Counted from the first letter of the stretch, positions 26,815-36,317 are shown. The stretch: DNA of 64,000 bases from Lachnospiraceae bacterium (GCA_003862155.1 QOUV01000006.1:62001-126000), one strand, 5' to 3'. Translations and numbers: made by a program. Notes: generated by a model not told the origin, from the letters alone.

Positions 26815-27123
26815 ATGGGATTATCGATTGGCAGAGTTGGTCGTATCAGTGGTTCCCGAAATTATGCCTTTAAGGTAGGGAGCACTTCGGAAGTTTCGAA
26901 GGCATACACAGAGCGTATATCAGGCATAGACGCTGCGACAGATGTTGCTCCGGCAGATCCGGTCAAGTACGCTACAGCTGCCAGAGGCCAGGTACAGGCT
27001 GATAAGGAAGCCGAGGCAGGATATAATGACCTGGCAGAGACTTTTAAGACTGGCGGTTACGACAGCGCGGGGAGCGCATATAGTTACTCAGTAGTTGGCA
27101 GGAACTACGACGAATTTGTATAA
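26815..27123 (+). CDS. small protein of unknown function (102 aa)
   Basis: This gene is not recognised. The product is hydrophilic, has no cysteine, signal peptide or membrane segment, and ends in a tyrosine-rich stretch (GSAYSYSVVGRNYDEFV). It is rich in Ala, Gly, Ser and Tyr. It has its own good promoter and an AGGACAGGA ribosome site and is followed at once by a terminator-like hairpin, so it looks like a genuine, separately expressed gene. Similar tails occur in small lachnospiral proteins as far as I remember, without assigned role. Confidence 0.65.
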   Translation: MGLSIGRVGRISGSRNYAFKVGSTSEVSKAYTERISGIDAATDVAPADPVKYATAARGQVQADKEAEAGYNDLAETFKTGGYDSAGSAYSYSVVGRNYDEFV

Positions 27124-27132
27124 GGAGAAGCA

Positions 27133-27165
27133 ATGGCTGCGGGTTATTCTCGCAGCTTTTTTTGA
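27133..27165 (+). CDS. possible 10-codon leader ORF over a terminator hairpin
   Basis: AAGGAG at 27122-27127 lies 5 bp before an ATG that opens MAAGYSRSFF and stops at TGA 27163-27165, three bases before the ATG of the next gene. That gene has no Shine-Dalgarno site of its own. The ORF covers the hairpin at 27136-27163. Translation of it could cause read-through and re-initiation; this is inference. Confidence 0.45.
   Translation: MAAGYSRSFF
27136..27163 (+). terminator. hairpin with T7 after the orphan gene
   Basis: GCTGCG (27136-27141) pairs with CGCAGC (27151-27156), followed by seven T. It would end the orphan-gene transcript or attenuate read-through into the downstream operon. Confidence 0.75.
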
Positions 27166-27168
27166 CAG

Positions 27169-28326
27169 ATGAATTTTGAACTGATGGCACCGTGCCACTT
27201 CGGTATCGAGACGGTGCTCAAACGGGAAATATATGACCTCGGCTACGAGATCAAAAAGGTCGAGGATGGCCATGTCTTCTATGAGGCTGACGAGGACGGC
27301 ATAGTGGTCTCTAACTTATGCCTTAGAACTGCGGAGAGGGTCCTTATCGTGACGGGACGCTTTTGCGCTAAGACTTACGAGGAGTTCTTTCAGGGGATGA
27401 AAAATATCCCCTGGGAGAAGTACCTTCCTTCCGACGCAGCTTTCTGGGTCACGAAGGCCACTTCGGTAAAGAGCAGGCTTTACTCGACGACTGACCTGCA
27501 GCGTGTTGGAAAACGCGCCATGGTCGCGAGGATGCAGGGCATCTACCACATGGACCGTTTCCCTGAGACAGGAAGCGACTACCCTGTCAGGATCTTTATT
27601 TACAAGGATCAGGTAACGGTAACGATCGACACCTCGGGCGATGCCCTTCACAAGAGAGGCTACCGCAAAGAGACCGGAAAGGCCCCGATTTCAGAGACGA
27701 TCGCAGCGGCACTTATTATGCTGACGCCCTGGAAGGCGGATCGGATCTTAGCTGATCCGTTCTGCGGCAGCGGAACTATCCCCATTGAGGCAGCTCTTAT
27801 CGCCGCAAATATAGCGCCGGGACTTTACAGGCACTTTGCAGCCGAGGGCTGGACGAATCTGATCGATAAGAAGCTTTGGACCGACGAGAGAAAATGGCTC
27901 AGAGAGGCAGTCGATACTGATGTAGATACCAGAATCTACGGCTCCGATATCGACCCTGATATGATAAGAATCGCAAATGAGAATGCCCGGAGAGCCGGCG
28001 TAAAGAAGCTTATTTCTTTTAAGAGACTCGAAGCCGGAGATTTTCGGATGAAGGATCCCTACGGATTTATCATAACGAACCCGCCTTACGGCGAGAGGCT
28101 CTCCGAAAAGGACGAACTCCCGGAGCTCTATTCGAAGCTCTTTGAAGCGTACAGAAGACTTGACAAGTGGTCGCTTTTCGTTATCACGGCATGGGAAGAT
28201 GCCACCCGCTGTCTCGGCGGTAAGCCGTCAAAGAACCGCAAGATTTACAATGGAATGCTTAAGACATATTTTTATCAGTACATGGGCCCGAAGCCTCCTA
28301 AGGTGACCTCCGATGGGAAGAATTGA
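27169..28326 (+). CDS. THUMP-domain class I SAM RNA methyltransferase (RlmL/YpsC-like)
   Basis: The 385-residue enzyme is of the RlmL amino-half/YpsC type, which methylates guanine N2 in 23S rRNA. A THUMP domain covers about 50-160, followed by the Rossmann methyltransferase with ILADPFCGSGTIPIEAAL (SAM site) and ITNPPYGERL (the NPPY catalytic motif). Its ATG has no ribosome-binding site, and an in-frame stop lies two codons upstream, so initiation probably depends on the small ORF ending at 27165. It overlaps the amidase gene by 14 bp. Target base is inferred from family. Confidence 0.88.
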   Translation: MNFELMAPCHFGIETVLKREIYDLGYEIKKVEDGHVFYEADEDGIVVSNLCLRTAERVLIVTGRFCAKTYEEFFQGMKNIPWEKYLPSDAAFWVTKATSVKSRLYSTTDLQRVGKRAMVARMQGIYHMDRFPETGSDYPVRIFIYKDQVTVTIDTSGDALHKRGYRKETGKAPISETIAAALIMLTPWKADRILADPFCGSGTIPIEAALIAANIAPGLYRHFAAEGWTNLIDKKLWTDERKWLREAVDTDVDTRIYGSDIDPDMIRIANENARRAGVKKLISFKRLEAGDFRMKDPYGFIITNPPYGERLSEKDELPELYSKLFEAYRRLDKWSLFVITAWEDATRCLGGKPSKNRKIYNGMLKTYFYQYMGPKPPKVTSDGKN

Positions 28327-29434
28327 AAAAGGAGCAGTAAGGCTCATCTCGGTACTGCTTATCATCATTTCCGTGACCGGGATTTCGTTTATCTGGACGA
28401 GGCAGGGCACGGATCTGATGGCGAGGTACCGTCTGAAGTCGAAAAACGGCTCACTGATGAAATACATCGGAAGGGAAAACAAGCATGAAAACGCCATTAC
28501 TTCCCTTCATTCACTCTGTATAAGACTTCCAAAGAGCCTGTCACAATCCGCTGTTTCAATAAAGTCGGATTCGCGTTTTAAAGAGTATCATATCACGATA
28601 CCATCTGTCTCGTCTTCGTATTTTGCGGACTATCCGGTCTCTGGAAACGGCAGGAGCATTAAAAGCTTGAAGTACCAGATGTCAGGAAGAGGGGCGGTCC
28701 TTACTCTTACGACGACTAAACCTCTTTTCATAAAAAAATCATCCGACTCATCTTATCTTTTCTTTGATTTTAAAGAACCGCGCAAGTGCTTTGACAAGGT
28801 GGTTTTAGTAGATGCAGGTCATGGCGGAAGCGACAGGGGTACGGTGGCCGGAGGAGTAAGTGAGAAGGATATCTCACTTTCGATAGTAAAATATTTTAAG
28901 CATTTTACAGACAAAAAAGCCGTTACAGAAGTTAAAGAATATGGAACTAATCTTACTTCGATGAAGATAAAAGGCGTCGGAAAGGTCGGATTCTTTTACA
29001 CGAGATTATCCGATAAGACCATTTCAGATAAGGACAGAATAGAAGAAGCGAAAAAGATTGGAGCGGACCTTTTCTTATCGGTAGAGACAGGTTCTACGGC
29101 CTCGGGACGCGAGTCGGAGATAAACGGAGCACAGGTCCTCTACAGAGGCTCTGATAAGACCAGCAGGTCCAGAAAATTCGCAGACACCGTTTTAAAGAAG
29201 CTTTTGTCAGGCCTCAAATGCGAAGACCGTGGCTCGATAGCAGGAGACGAGCACTACATCGTAAGCGCTTCAAAGATACCGGTCGCCATTGCTGAGGTCG
29301 GCTTCATAACGAACAAGGCCGAGAGAAAAAAGCTTGTAACAGCAGATTACCAGAAGAAAGCTGCCAAAGCGCTTGTTGAAGCAGTTTCAGAATATCTAAG
29401 TGACAGCGGTCACAAAAGCAGTAGAAAATCTTAG
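28313..29434 (+). CDS. N-acetylmuramoyl-L-alanine amidase-family protein (Amidase_3) with altered zinc ligand
   Basis: An amino-terminal membrane helix (9-29) anchors a 373-residue extracellular protein. An AMIN-like region spans about 60-155 and an Amidase_3 domain 162-362. Zinc ligands His170 (DAGHGG) and Glu184 (SEKD) and the catalytic Glu328 (AEVGFITN) are present. The third ligand, normally His in S(I/V)HAN, is Glu258 (LSVETGS). The enzyme may therefore be weak, altered or a regulatory pseudoenzyme. AAGGTGA precedes the ATG within the upstream gene; rdgB follows 9 bp later. Confidence 0.82.
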   Translation: MGRIEKGAVRLISVLLIIISVTGISFIWTRQGTDLMARYRLKSKNGSLMKYIGRENKHENAITSLHSLCIRLPKSLSQSAVSIKSDSRFKEYHITIPSVSSSYFADYPVSGNGRSIKSLKYQMSGRGAVLTLTTTKPLFIKKSSDSSYLFFDFKEPRKCFDKVVLVDAGHGGSDRGTVAGGVSEKDISLSIVKYFKHFTDKKAVTEVKEYGTNLTSMKIKGVGKVGFFYTRLSDKTISDKDRIEEAKKIGADLFLSVETGSTASGRESEINGAQVLYRGSDKTSRSRKFADTVLKKLLSGLKCEDRGSIAGDEHYIVSASKIPVAIAEVGFITNKAERKKLVTADYQKKAAKALVEAVSEYLSDSGHKSSRKS

Positions 29435-29443
29435 GAGAAGATC

Positions 29444-30043
29444 ATGAGGATTATTTTTGCGACAGGAAACCAGAACAAAGTCAGGGAGTGCCATGAAATC
29501 CTGGACAGCGTGGCTGACGAGATCATTTCTATGAAAGATGCCGGACTCGATCCGGATATCGCGGAGGATGGCGACACATTTGAGAAAAATGCGATGATAA
29601 AGGCAGAGGCAGTTCACAAGCTCGCTCCGGATGACCTCGTTATCGCTGACGATTCGGGTCTCTGCATCGATGCCTTAAACGGAGAGCCGGGAGTCTATTC
29701 AGCCAGGTATATGGGAAAAGATACTTCCTACGATATTAAGAATGCGAATATCCTCGAGAGGCTTGAGGGAGTCCCAAAGGAAAAGCGCACCGCGAGGTTC
29801 GTCTGCGCGATGGCAGCGATACTTCCGGATGGAAGCTCCTTTACAAAGACAGGAGTCATGGAGGGCTACATCGGAGACCACGCGGAGGGGCAGAATGGAT
29901 TCGGATACGATCCTATATTTTTCGTAGAACCGCAGAACCACTCGACGGCATCACTTTCACCCGATGAGAAAAATGCGATCTCGCACCGCGGAAAGGCAAT
30001 GCGCGCGATGGCAGAGGAACTTAAAAAGAGGCTTGACAAATGA
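29444..30043 (+). CDS. rdgB: XTP/dITP diphosphatase
   Basis: The 199-residue HAM1-family pyrophosphatase hydrolyses non-canonical purine triphosphates (dITP, XTP) to keep them out of nucleic acids. FATGNQNKVRE, IADDSGLCIDAL and GFGYDPIFFV are the family signatures, and the length is normal. A TAGGAGAAGATC site precedes the ATG, and it overlaps the next gene by 4 bp. Confidence 0.97.
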   Translation: MRIIFATGNQNKVRECHEILDSVADEIISMKDAGLDPDIAEDGDTFEKNAMIKAEAVHKLAPDDLVIADDSGLCIDALNGEPGVYSARYMGKDTSYDIKNANILERLEGVPKEKRTARFVCAMAAILPDGSSFTKTGVMEGYIGDHAEGQNGFGYDPIFFVEPQNHSTASLSPDEKNAISHRGKAMRAMAEELKKRLDK

Positions 30044-30519
30044 GAGTACTGGTAGTAAGTGATTCACACGGCAGAAATGAAAATTTAAATCGGGTAGTAC
30101 TTCAGGTCAGACCTGATCTGATCTATCACCTTGGCGATGCCCAGCAGTCTGAGGACGTCCTGCGCACAGGTCTTGGAGTGCCGCTTTTTTACGTCAGAGG
30201 CAACTGCGACTGGGGGAACGAGCCACTGTACAGGGTTACTACGCTTGGAAACCACAGGATATTTCTTACGCACGGACACAGATACGGTGTCGACTACTCG
30301 AATGCAGACCTTATAAAAGCGGCGGAGGAGCGCGACTGCGATGTTGCGATCTACGGACACACTCATGTTCCGGAGCTTACGCAGTATAACGGTATGACTG
30401 TATTGAATCCCGGTTCAATCTCACTGCCGCGTCAGCCGGGCAGGATTCCGACATATGCTGTGATCGATGTCGACAGGGAAGGGGAGCTGCATTTTACGAT
30501 AAATGAGCTTTTGCCTTGA
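30040..30519 (+). CDS. YfcE/MJ0936-type metallophosphoesterase
   Basis: The 159-residue calcineurin-like phosphoesterase has all metal motifs: VVSDSHGRNENL, HLGDAQ, VRGNCDW, LTHGHRYGVD and YGHTHVPEL. Small family members cleave phosphodiesters such as cyclic nucleotides in vitro; the physiological substrate is unknown. It follows rdgB with an ATGA overlap, a common bacterial pairing. The ileS promoter -35 box overlaps its last codons. Confidence 0.93.
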   Translation: MRVLVVSDSHGRNENLNRVVLQVRPDLIYHLGDAQQSEDVLRTGLGVPLFYVRGNCDWGNEPLYRVTTLGNHRIFLTHGHRYGVDYSNADLIKAAEERDCDVAIYGHTHVPELTQYNGMTVLNPGSISLPRQPGRIPTYAVIDVDREGELHFTINELLP

Positions 30520-30544
30520 CAATCGAAAGTATAGCACATAAAAT
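30516..30544 (+). promoter_or_regulatory. ileS promoter
   Basis: TTGACA (30516-30521), 17 bp and TAAAAT (30539-30544) lie 52 bp before the ileS ATG. The expected leader is about 45 nt, too short for a T-box; it holds only a small AGGCA/TGCCT hairpin. Confidence 0.85.
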
Positions 30545-30595
30545 AAATATTCAAGGCATTTGCCTAATTGGAATAAGAAAGGATTGATTCCCCAA

Positions 30596-33500
30596 ATGAA
30601 AACAATCTATGACAGCGTAAACACTGACATGGACTTTGTCGGCCGTGAGCATCAGGTCGAAGAGTTCTGGAGAAATGAAGGAATTTTCGAGAAGTCAGAA
30701 GTAGAGAATAAAGGAAAAGGTGACACCTATACCTTTTACGATGGCCCGCCGACAGCTAACGGCAAGCCGCATATCGGACACGTTTTGACCCGTGTCATCA
30801 AGGATATGATCCCAAGGTACCAGACTATGAAGGGCAAGTATGTTCCTCGTAAGGCAGGCTGGGATACACATGGACTTCCTGTAGAGATCGAGGTCGAGAA
30901 AGAGCTCGGACTCAACGGAAAGGAACAGATCGAGAAATACGGCATGGAGCCATTTATCAAGAAGTGCCGTGAGAGCGTCTGGAAATACAAGGGTATGTGG
31001 GAGAAATTCTCTGACCAGGTTGGCTTCTGGGCAGACATGAAGCACCCTTACATCACCTACGATAATAATTTCATCGAGTCCGAGTGGTGGGCCTTAAAGG
31101 AGATCTGGAACAAGGGCCTTCTCTACAAGGGCTTTAAAGTCGTACCATACTGCCCGCGCTGCGGCACCCCGCTTTCAGCACAGGAGGTCGCACAGGGCTA
31201 TAAGACAGTTAAGGAGCGCTCAGCTATCGTCCGCTTCAAGGCAAAGGATGAGGATGCATATTTCCTCGCATGGACGACTACACCATGGACACTCCCAAGT
31301 AACGTTGCACTCTGTGTAAATCCGGAAGAAACCTATCTCAAAGTAAAGGCCTGCGACGGATACACATATTACATCGCACAGGCTCTTGCAGACAAAGTCT
31401 TAGGCCAGCTCCTTACAAAGGATGAGTTCAAGGAAGCCATGGGCGGAAAGGCCTATGAAGTTCTTGAGACTTATAAAGGCAGTGATCTTGAGTACAGAGA
31501 GTACGAGCCACTTTACGAGTGCGCAGGTCAGGTTGCAGCAAGGCAGCACAAGAAGGCACATTTCGTTACCTGTGATGACTATGTTACTATGACAGACGGT
31601 ACCGGAATCGTTCATATCGCCCCAGCTTTCGGTGAAGACGACAGCCGTATCGGCAGAAACTACGACCTTCCGTTCGTCCAGTTCGTAGACGACAAGGGCA
31701 ATATGACCAAAGAGACACCGTTCGCCGGCCTCTTTGTAAAGAAGGCAGATCCGGAAGTCTTAAAGGATTTAAGTGCCAAGCATCTTCTGTTTGATGCACC
31801 GAAGTTCGTTCATGACTATCCTCACTGCTGGAGATGTGATACACCGCTTATCTACTATGCCCGCGAGTCATGGTACATAAAGATGACCGCTGTAAAGGAT
31901 GAGCTTGTCGCAAACAACAAGACTGTAAACTGGATCCCTCCAACTATTGGAACCGGACGTTTCGGCAACTGGCTTGAGGACGTAAAGGACTGGAGCGTTT
32001 CCAGAAACAGATACTGGGGCACCCCGATGAACATCTGGCAGTGCGACGACTGCGGCTATCAGGAAGCCATCGGAAGCAGGGAAGAGCTTGCTGAGAAAAG
32101 CGGAAATCCTGAAGATGCGAAGATCGAGCTGCACCGTCCGTATATCGATAAAGTTACGATGAAGTGCCCTAAGTGCGGAAAGACCATGCACCGTATCCCT
32201 GAGGTACTTGACTGCTGGTTCGATTCAGGAGCTATGCCATACGCACAGCACCACTATCCATTTGAAAATCAGGACAGGTTCAAGGAGCAGTTCCCTGCTG
32301 AGTTTATCTCAGAGGCTGTTGACCAGACACGTGGATGGTTCTACTCTCTGATGGCAGAGTCCACGATCCTGTTCCATAAGGCACCTTATAAGAACGTCAT
32401 CGTCTTAGGACACGTTCAGGATAAAAATGGACAGAAGATGTCGAAGAGCAAGGGCAACGCGGTTGATCCGTTCGATGCGCTTGACAAATTCGGAGCAGAC
32501 GCTATCAGGTGGTATTTCTATACGAACTCAGCACCGTGGCTTCCGAACAAGTTCCACGAGGACGCTGTAAAGGAAGGCCAGAAGAAGTTCTTATCGACTC
32601 TCTGGAATACCTACGCTTTCTACGTACTCTATGCGAATATTGACAGCTTCGACCCGACTAAGTACTCACTCGACTACGACAAGCTTCCTGTAATGGACAG
32701 ATGGATCCTTTCAAGACTCAACACTGCGATAAAGACAGTTGACGAAGACTTAGGTTCCTACAAGATCCCGGAGGCCGGCAGAGCACTCGACTCATTTGTA
32801 GATGAGCTATCAAACTGGTACGTTCGCCGTGACCGTCAGAGATTCTGGGCCAGGGGAATGGAGCAGGACAAGATAAACGCTTATATGACTCTCTACACCT
32901 GCCTTGTAAATATTTCAAAGGCTGCAGCTCCGATGATCCCATTCATGACAGAAGAGATCTATCAGAATATCGTAAGAAAAGTCGACGAGAGTGCACCAGA
33001 GTCGATCCACCTCTGCAGATTCCCTGAGGTAAATGAGGCTCACATCGACGCCGACCTCGAGTCAAAGATGGGCGAGCTCCTTAAAGTAGTAGTAGCCGGA
33101 CGTGCATGCAGAAACGCAGGCAACATCAAGAACAGACAGCCTCTGGCGCAGATGTTTATAAAGGCTGACCAGAAGCTCGACAAGTTCTATACAGATATCA
33201 TCGCTGATGAGCTCAATGTAAAGAAGGCGGAATTTGCTGACGATGTTTCGAAGCTTACGACTTACACATTTAAGCCACAGCTTAAGACTGTAGGTCCTAA
33301 GTATGGAAAACTCCTTGGAAAGATTCAGGGAGCACTTAAGAATCTCGATGGCAACAAGGCTATGGCAGAGCTTAACGAGACAGGAGTACTTAAGTTCCCT
33401 GAGATCGGAGATGGCGTTGAGCTTACAAAGGACGACCTTCTTATTTCAGAGCAGGCTGAGCCTGGCTATGTGACAAATACCAATGGCAGTGTCACAGTCG

Positions 33501-33787
33501 TACTCGACACGAACCTGACACCAGAGCTTGTCGAAGAGGGCTTTGTCAGAGAGCTTATTTCAAAGATTCAGACCATGAGAAAAGAGGCCGGTTTTGAGGT
33601 CATGGACCGCATCAAAGTCGGATACTCGTCTAATGATAAGATAAAGGAGATTTTTACAAAGAACAGCGATACGATCAGCCACGAGGTACTGGCCGACAGC
33701 ATTGAGGAAGGAGATCTTTCTTCTGCATATACGAAGGAATGGAACATTAACGGAGAGAATGTCACGCTTTCAGTCAGAAAGAACTAA
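30596..33787 (+). CDS. ileS: isoleucyl-tRNA synthetase, type 2 (eukaryote-like)
   Basis: The 1063-residue class I synthetase charges tRNA-Ile. The HIGH motif is at 59-62 (KPHIGH) and KMSKS at 614-618, with a large editing domain between and WYVRRDRQRFW in the anticodon region. The extra length and the GWDTHGLPVEIEVEKELG segment place it in the IleRS2 class shared with eukaryotes and linked to mupirocin resistance. The ATG at 30596 is chosen; upstream TTG codons lack a ribosome site. No T-box precedes it, unusual for a Firmicute ileS. Confidence 0.96.
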   Translation: MKTIYDSVNTDMDFVGREHQVEEFWRNEGIFEKSEVENKGKGDTYTFYDGPPTANGKPHIGHVLTRVIKDMIPRYQTMKGKYVPRKAGWDTHGLPVEIEVEKELGLNGKEQIEKYGMEPFIKKCRESVWKYKGMWEKFSDQVGFWADMKHPYITYDNNFIESEWWALKEIWNKGLLYKGFKVVPYCPRCGTPLSAQEVAQGYKTVKERSAIVRFKAKDEDAYFLAWTTTPWTLPSNVALCVNPEETYLKVKACDGYTYYIAQALADKVLGQLLTKDEFKEAMGGKAYEVLETYKGSDLEYREYEPLYECAGQVAARQHKKAHFVTCDDYVTMTDGTGIVHIAPAFGEDDSRIGRNYDLPFVQFVDDKGNMTKETPFAGLFVKKADPEVLKDLSAKHLLFDAPKFVHDYPHCWRCDTPLIYYARESWYIKMTAVKDELVANNKTVNWIPPTIGTGRFGNWLEDVKDWSVSRNRYWGTPMNIWQCDDCGYQEAIGSREELAEKSGNPEDAKIELHRPYIDKVTMKCPKCGKTMHRIPEVLDCWFDSGAMPYAQHHYPFENQDRFKEQFPAEFISEAVDQTRGWFYSLMAESTILFHKAPYKNVIVLGHVQDKNGQKMSKSKGNAVDPFDALDKFGADAIRWYFYTNSAPWLPNKFHEDAVKEGQKKFLSTLWNTYAFYVLYANIDSFDPTKYSLDYDKLPVMDRWILSRLNTAIKTVDEDLGSYKIPEAGRALDSFVDELSNWYVRRDRQRFWARGMEQDKINAYMTLYTCLVNISKAAAPMIPFMTEEIYQNIVRKVDESAPESIHLCRFPEVNEAHIDADLESKMGELLKVVVAGRACRNAGNIKNRQPLAQMFIKADQKLDKFYTDIIADELNVKKAEFADDVSKLTTYTFKPQLKTVGPKYGKLLGKIQGALKNLDGNKAMAELNETGVLKFPEIGDGVELTKDDLLISEQAEPGYVTNTNGSVTVVLDTNLTPELVEEGFVRELISKIQTMRKEAGFEVMDRIKVGYSSNDKIKEIFTKNSDTISHEVLADSIEEGDLSSAYTKEWNINGENVTLSVRKN

Positions 33788-33836
33788 AGGAAGAAAGAAG
33801 ACAAGAAGAAGCCTGTTTCAAAGGCGGGAGGCAGCA

Positions 33837-36317
33837 ATGGGCAATCTGAAGGATCTGGACAAGGACAAAATCAAAGAAGAGATAAAATCAAACGTCAAGA
33901 GACTCTATCGTAAAGAGTTCAAAGAGGCCACAGAGAAGGAGATATTCCAGGCAGTATCACTTGTCGTAAAAGATGAGATCATCGATGACTGGCTTGCCAC
34001 GCAGAATGCGATGGACGAGCAGGATCCAAAGACTGTCTACTACATGTCGATGGAGTTTCTGATGGGCCGTGCTCTCGGCAACAACATGCTTAATCTCTGT
34101 GTCTACGACGAATTCAAGCAGGCACTCGATGAGCTCGGACTCGATATCACTTCGATCGAGGATCAGGAGCCGGATCCGGCCCTCGGAAATGGAGGCCTTG
34201 GAAGGCTCGCCGCCTGCTTTCTCGATTCACTCTCGACGCTCGGCTATCCGGCTTACGGCTGCGGCATCCGCTACAGATACGGAATGTTCAAGCAGAAGAT
34301 CGAGGATGGTTTCCAGAAGGAAGTCCCTGACGACTGGCTCAAGGAAAACTATCCTTTCGAGCTCAAGAGAAGCGAATATACCTACGAGGTAAAATTCGGA
34401 GGCTATGTCCGCACCGAGGTCGGCAAAGACGGAAGGCTCAATTTCATCCAGGAGGGCTACAGATCAGTTCTCGCAGTTCCTTACGATATGCCGATCGTCG
34501 GCTACAACAACAACGTCGTGAACTCGCTTATGATCTGGGACGCCCAGCCGAAACAGGTATTTTCACTCGAGTCATTTGACAAGGGCGATTATGTAAAGGC
34601 AGTTGAGGACGAGAACCTCGCCAGATCTCTGGTAGAAGTCCTCTACCCGAACGACAGCCATATTTCAGGTAAAGAGCTCAGATTAAAGCAGCAGTACTTC
34701 TTCGTTTCCGCATCGCTCCAGAGAGCTATCCAGAGATTCAAGAAGCACCACGACGATATCCACGATCTGCCGAAGAAGGTTGTCTTCCAGATGAACGACA
34801 CCCATCCGACACTGACGGTACCGGAGCTTATGAGGCTTCTGATGGATGTCGAAGGCTTAGGCTGGGATGAGGCATGGGACATTACCACCCACTGCGTCGC
34901 CTATACGAACCACACCATAATGACTGAGGCTCTTGAGAAATGGCCTATCGAGATATTCTCAAGACTTCTCCCTCGTATCTACAATATTGTCGAGGAGATA
35001 AACCGCCGCTTCTGTCTGGAGATCGAGAAGAAATATCCGGGAGATCAGGGCAAGGTCGACCGCATGGCCATTATTTACGATGGTCAGGTCCGCATGGCTT
35101 ACCTCGCTATTGCGGCAGCGTTCTCAGTAAACGGCGTTGCGAAACTTCACACCGAGATCCTGAAGAAAGAGACCCTGAAGGACTTCTACGATATGTATCC
35201 GGAGAAGTTTAACAACAAGACGAACGGTATCACACAGAGAAGGTTCCTCCTCCATGGAAATCCGCTCCTCGCATCCTGGGTTACCGACAAGATCGGCGAC
35301 GGCTGGATTACGGATCTCTCCCAGATGAGCAGACTCAAAGTCTTCGTAGACGATGAAAAGGCCCAGCAGGAGTTCAGGAGCATCAAGTACAAGAATAAGC
35401 TGCGCCTGGCCCGCTACATAAAGGAACACAACGGCATCGAGATCGATCCGAACTCGATTTTCGATGTACAGGTCAAGAGACTGCACGAGTACAAGAGACA
35501 GCTTTTAAATATTATCCATGTCATGTACGAGTACAACAGGATCAAAGAGCATCCGGAGCTGGATGTGATCCCGAAGACCTATATTTTCGGAGCAAAGGCA
35601 GCTGCGGGCTACAAGATCGCAAAGCTAACTATCAAGCTTATAAATAATGTGGCAGCAGTTATAAATAACGACCGTTCCATCAACAACAAGTTAAAAGTTG
35701 TATTCATCGAGGACTACAAAGTATCTAATGCCGAGATGATCTTTGCTGCAGCAGATGTCTCAGAGCAGATCTCTACTGCATCGAAGGAAGCTTCCGGCAC
35801 TTCGAACATGAAGTTCATGATGAATGGAGCCGTAACTATTGGTACGATGGACGGCGCCACAGTCGAGATGGTTGAGGAGATGGGCAGAGAGAATGCATTT
35901 ATCTTCGGTATGAGTGCCGACGAAGTTATCGAGCACGAGCAGAAGAGAGACTACAACCCGATGGACATCTTCAACCAGGATCAGGATATCAGAAAAGTCC
36001 TGATGCAGATGGTAAATGGTTTCTACAGCCCTGACAATTCAGAGCTCTTCAGACCAATCTACAATTCTCTCCTGAATACCAACGAGACACAGTATCCGGA
36101 TACCTATTTCAACCTGAAAGATTTCCGCTCCTACGCCGAGACTCAGGACAAGCTGATGGAAACCTATCGGGATGAGAAAAAATGGACCAGAATGGCTATG
36201 ATGAACACGGCCTGCTGTGGAAAGTTCTCATCAGACAGAACTATCCAGCAGTATGTCGACGATATCTGGCATCTGGACCATATACACGTAAACCCGCTTG
36301 AAGACGACGAGAATTAA
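33837..36317 (+). CDS. glgP: glycogen/starch phosphorylase
   Basis: The 826-residue enzyme releases glucose 1-phosphate from alpha-glucans. PLP is bound by Lys659 in EASGTSNMKFMMNG, and the amino half has YYMSMEFLMGRAL and EPDPALGNGGLGRLAACFLDS-type glycan-site motifs (seen as ALGNGGLGRLAACF). The ATG at 33837 has GGGAGG 6 bp upstream; the open frame extends further but overlaps ileS. It starts 49 bp after ileS and overlaps the ClpX-like gene by one base, so glgP and that gene share a transcript. Confidence 0.97.
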   Translation: MGNLKDLDKDKIKEEIKSNVKRLYRKEFKEATEKEIFQAVSLVVKDEIIDDWLATQNAMDEQDPKTVYYMSMEFLMGRALGNNMLNLCVYDEFKQALDELGLDITSIEDQEPDPALGNGGLGRLAACFLDSLSTLGYPAYGCGIRYRYGMFKQKIEDGFQKEVPDDWLKENYPFELKRSEYTYEVKFGGYVRTEVGKDGRLNFIQEGYRSVLAVPYDMPIVGYNNNVVNSLMIWDAQPKQVFSLESFDKGDYVKAVEDENLARSLVEVLYPNDSHISGKELRLKQQYFFVSASLQRAIQRFKKHHDDIHDLPKKVVFQMNDTHPTLTVPELMRLLMDVEGLGWDEAWDITTHCVAYTNHTIMTEALEKWPIEIFSRLLPRIYNIVEEINRRFCLEIEKKYPGDQGKVDRMAIIYDGQVRMAYLAIAAAFSVNGVAKLHTEILKKETLKDFYDMYPEKFNNKTNGITQRRFLLHGNPLLASWVTDKIGDGWITDLSQMSRLKVFVDDEKAQQEFRSIKYKNKLRLARYIKEHNGIEIDPNSIFDVQVKRLHEYKRQLLNIIHVMYEYNRIKEHPELDVIPKTYIFGAKAAAGYKIAKLTIKLINNVAAVINNDRSINNKLKVVFIEDYKVSNAEMIFAAADVSEQISTASKEASGTSNMKFMMNGAVTIGTMDGATVEMVEEMGRENAFIFGMSADEVIEHEQKRDYNPMDIFNQDQDIRKVLMQMVNGFYSPDNSELFRPIYNSLLNTNETQYPDTYFNLKDFRSYAETQDKLMETYRDEKKWTRMAMMNTACCGKFSSDRTIQQYVDDIWHLDHIHVNPLEDDEN

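Noticed and set aside
30522-30595. T-box before ileS
   Set aside because: The promoter leaves a leader of only about 45 nt and there is no T-box sequence or antiterminator.
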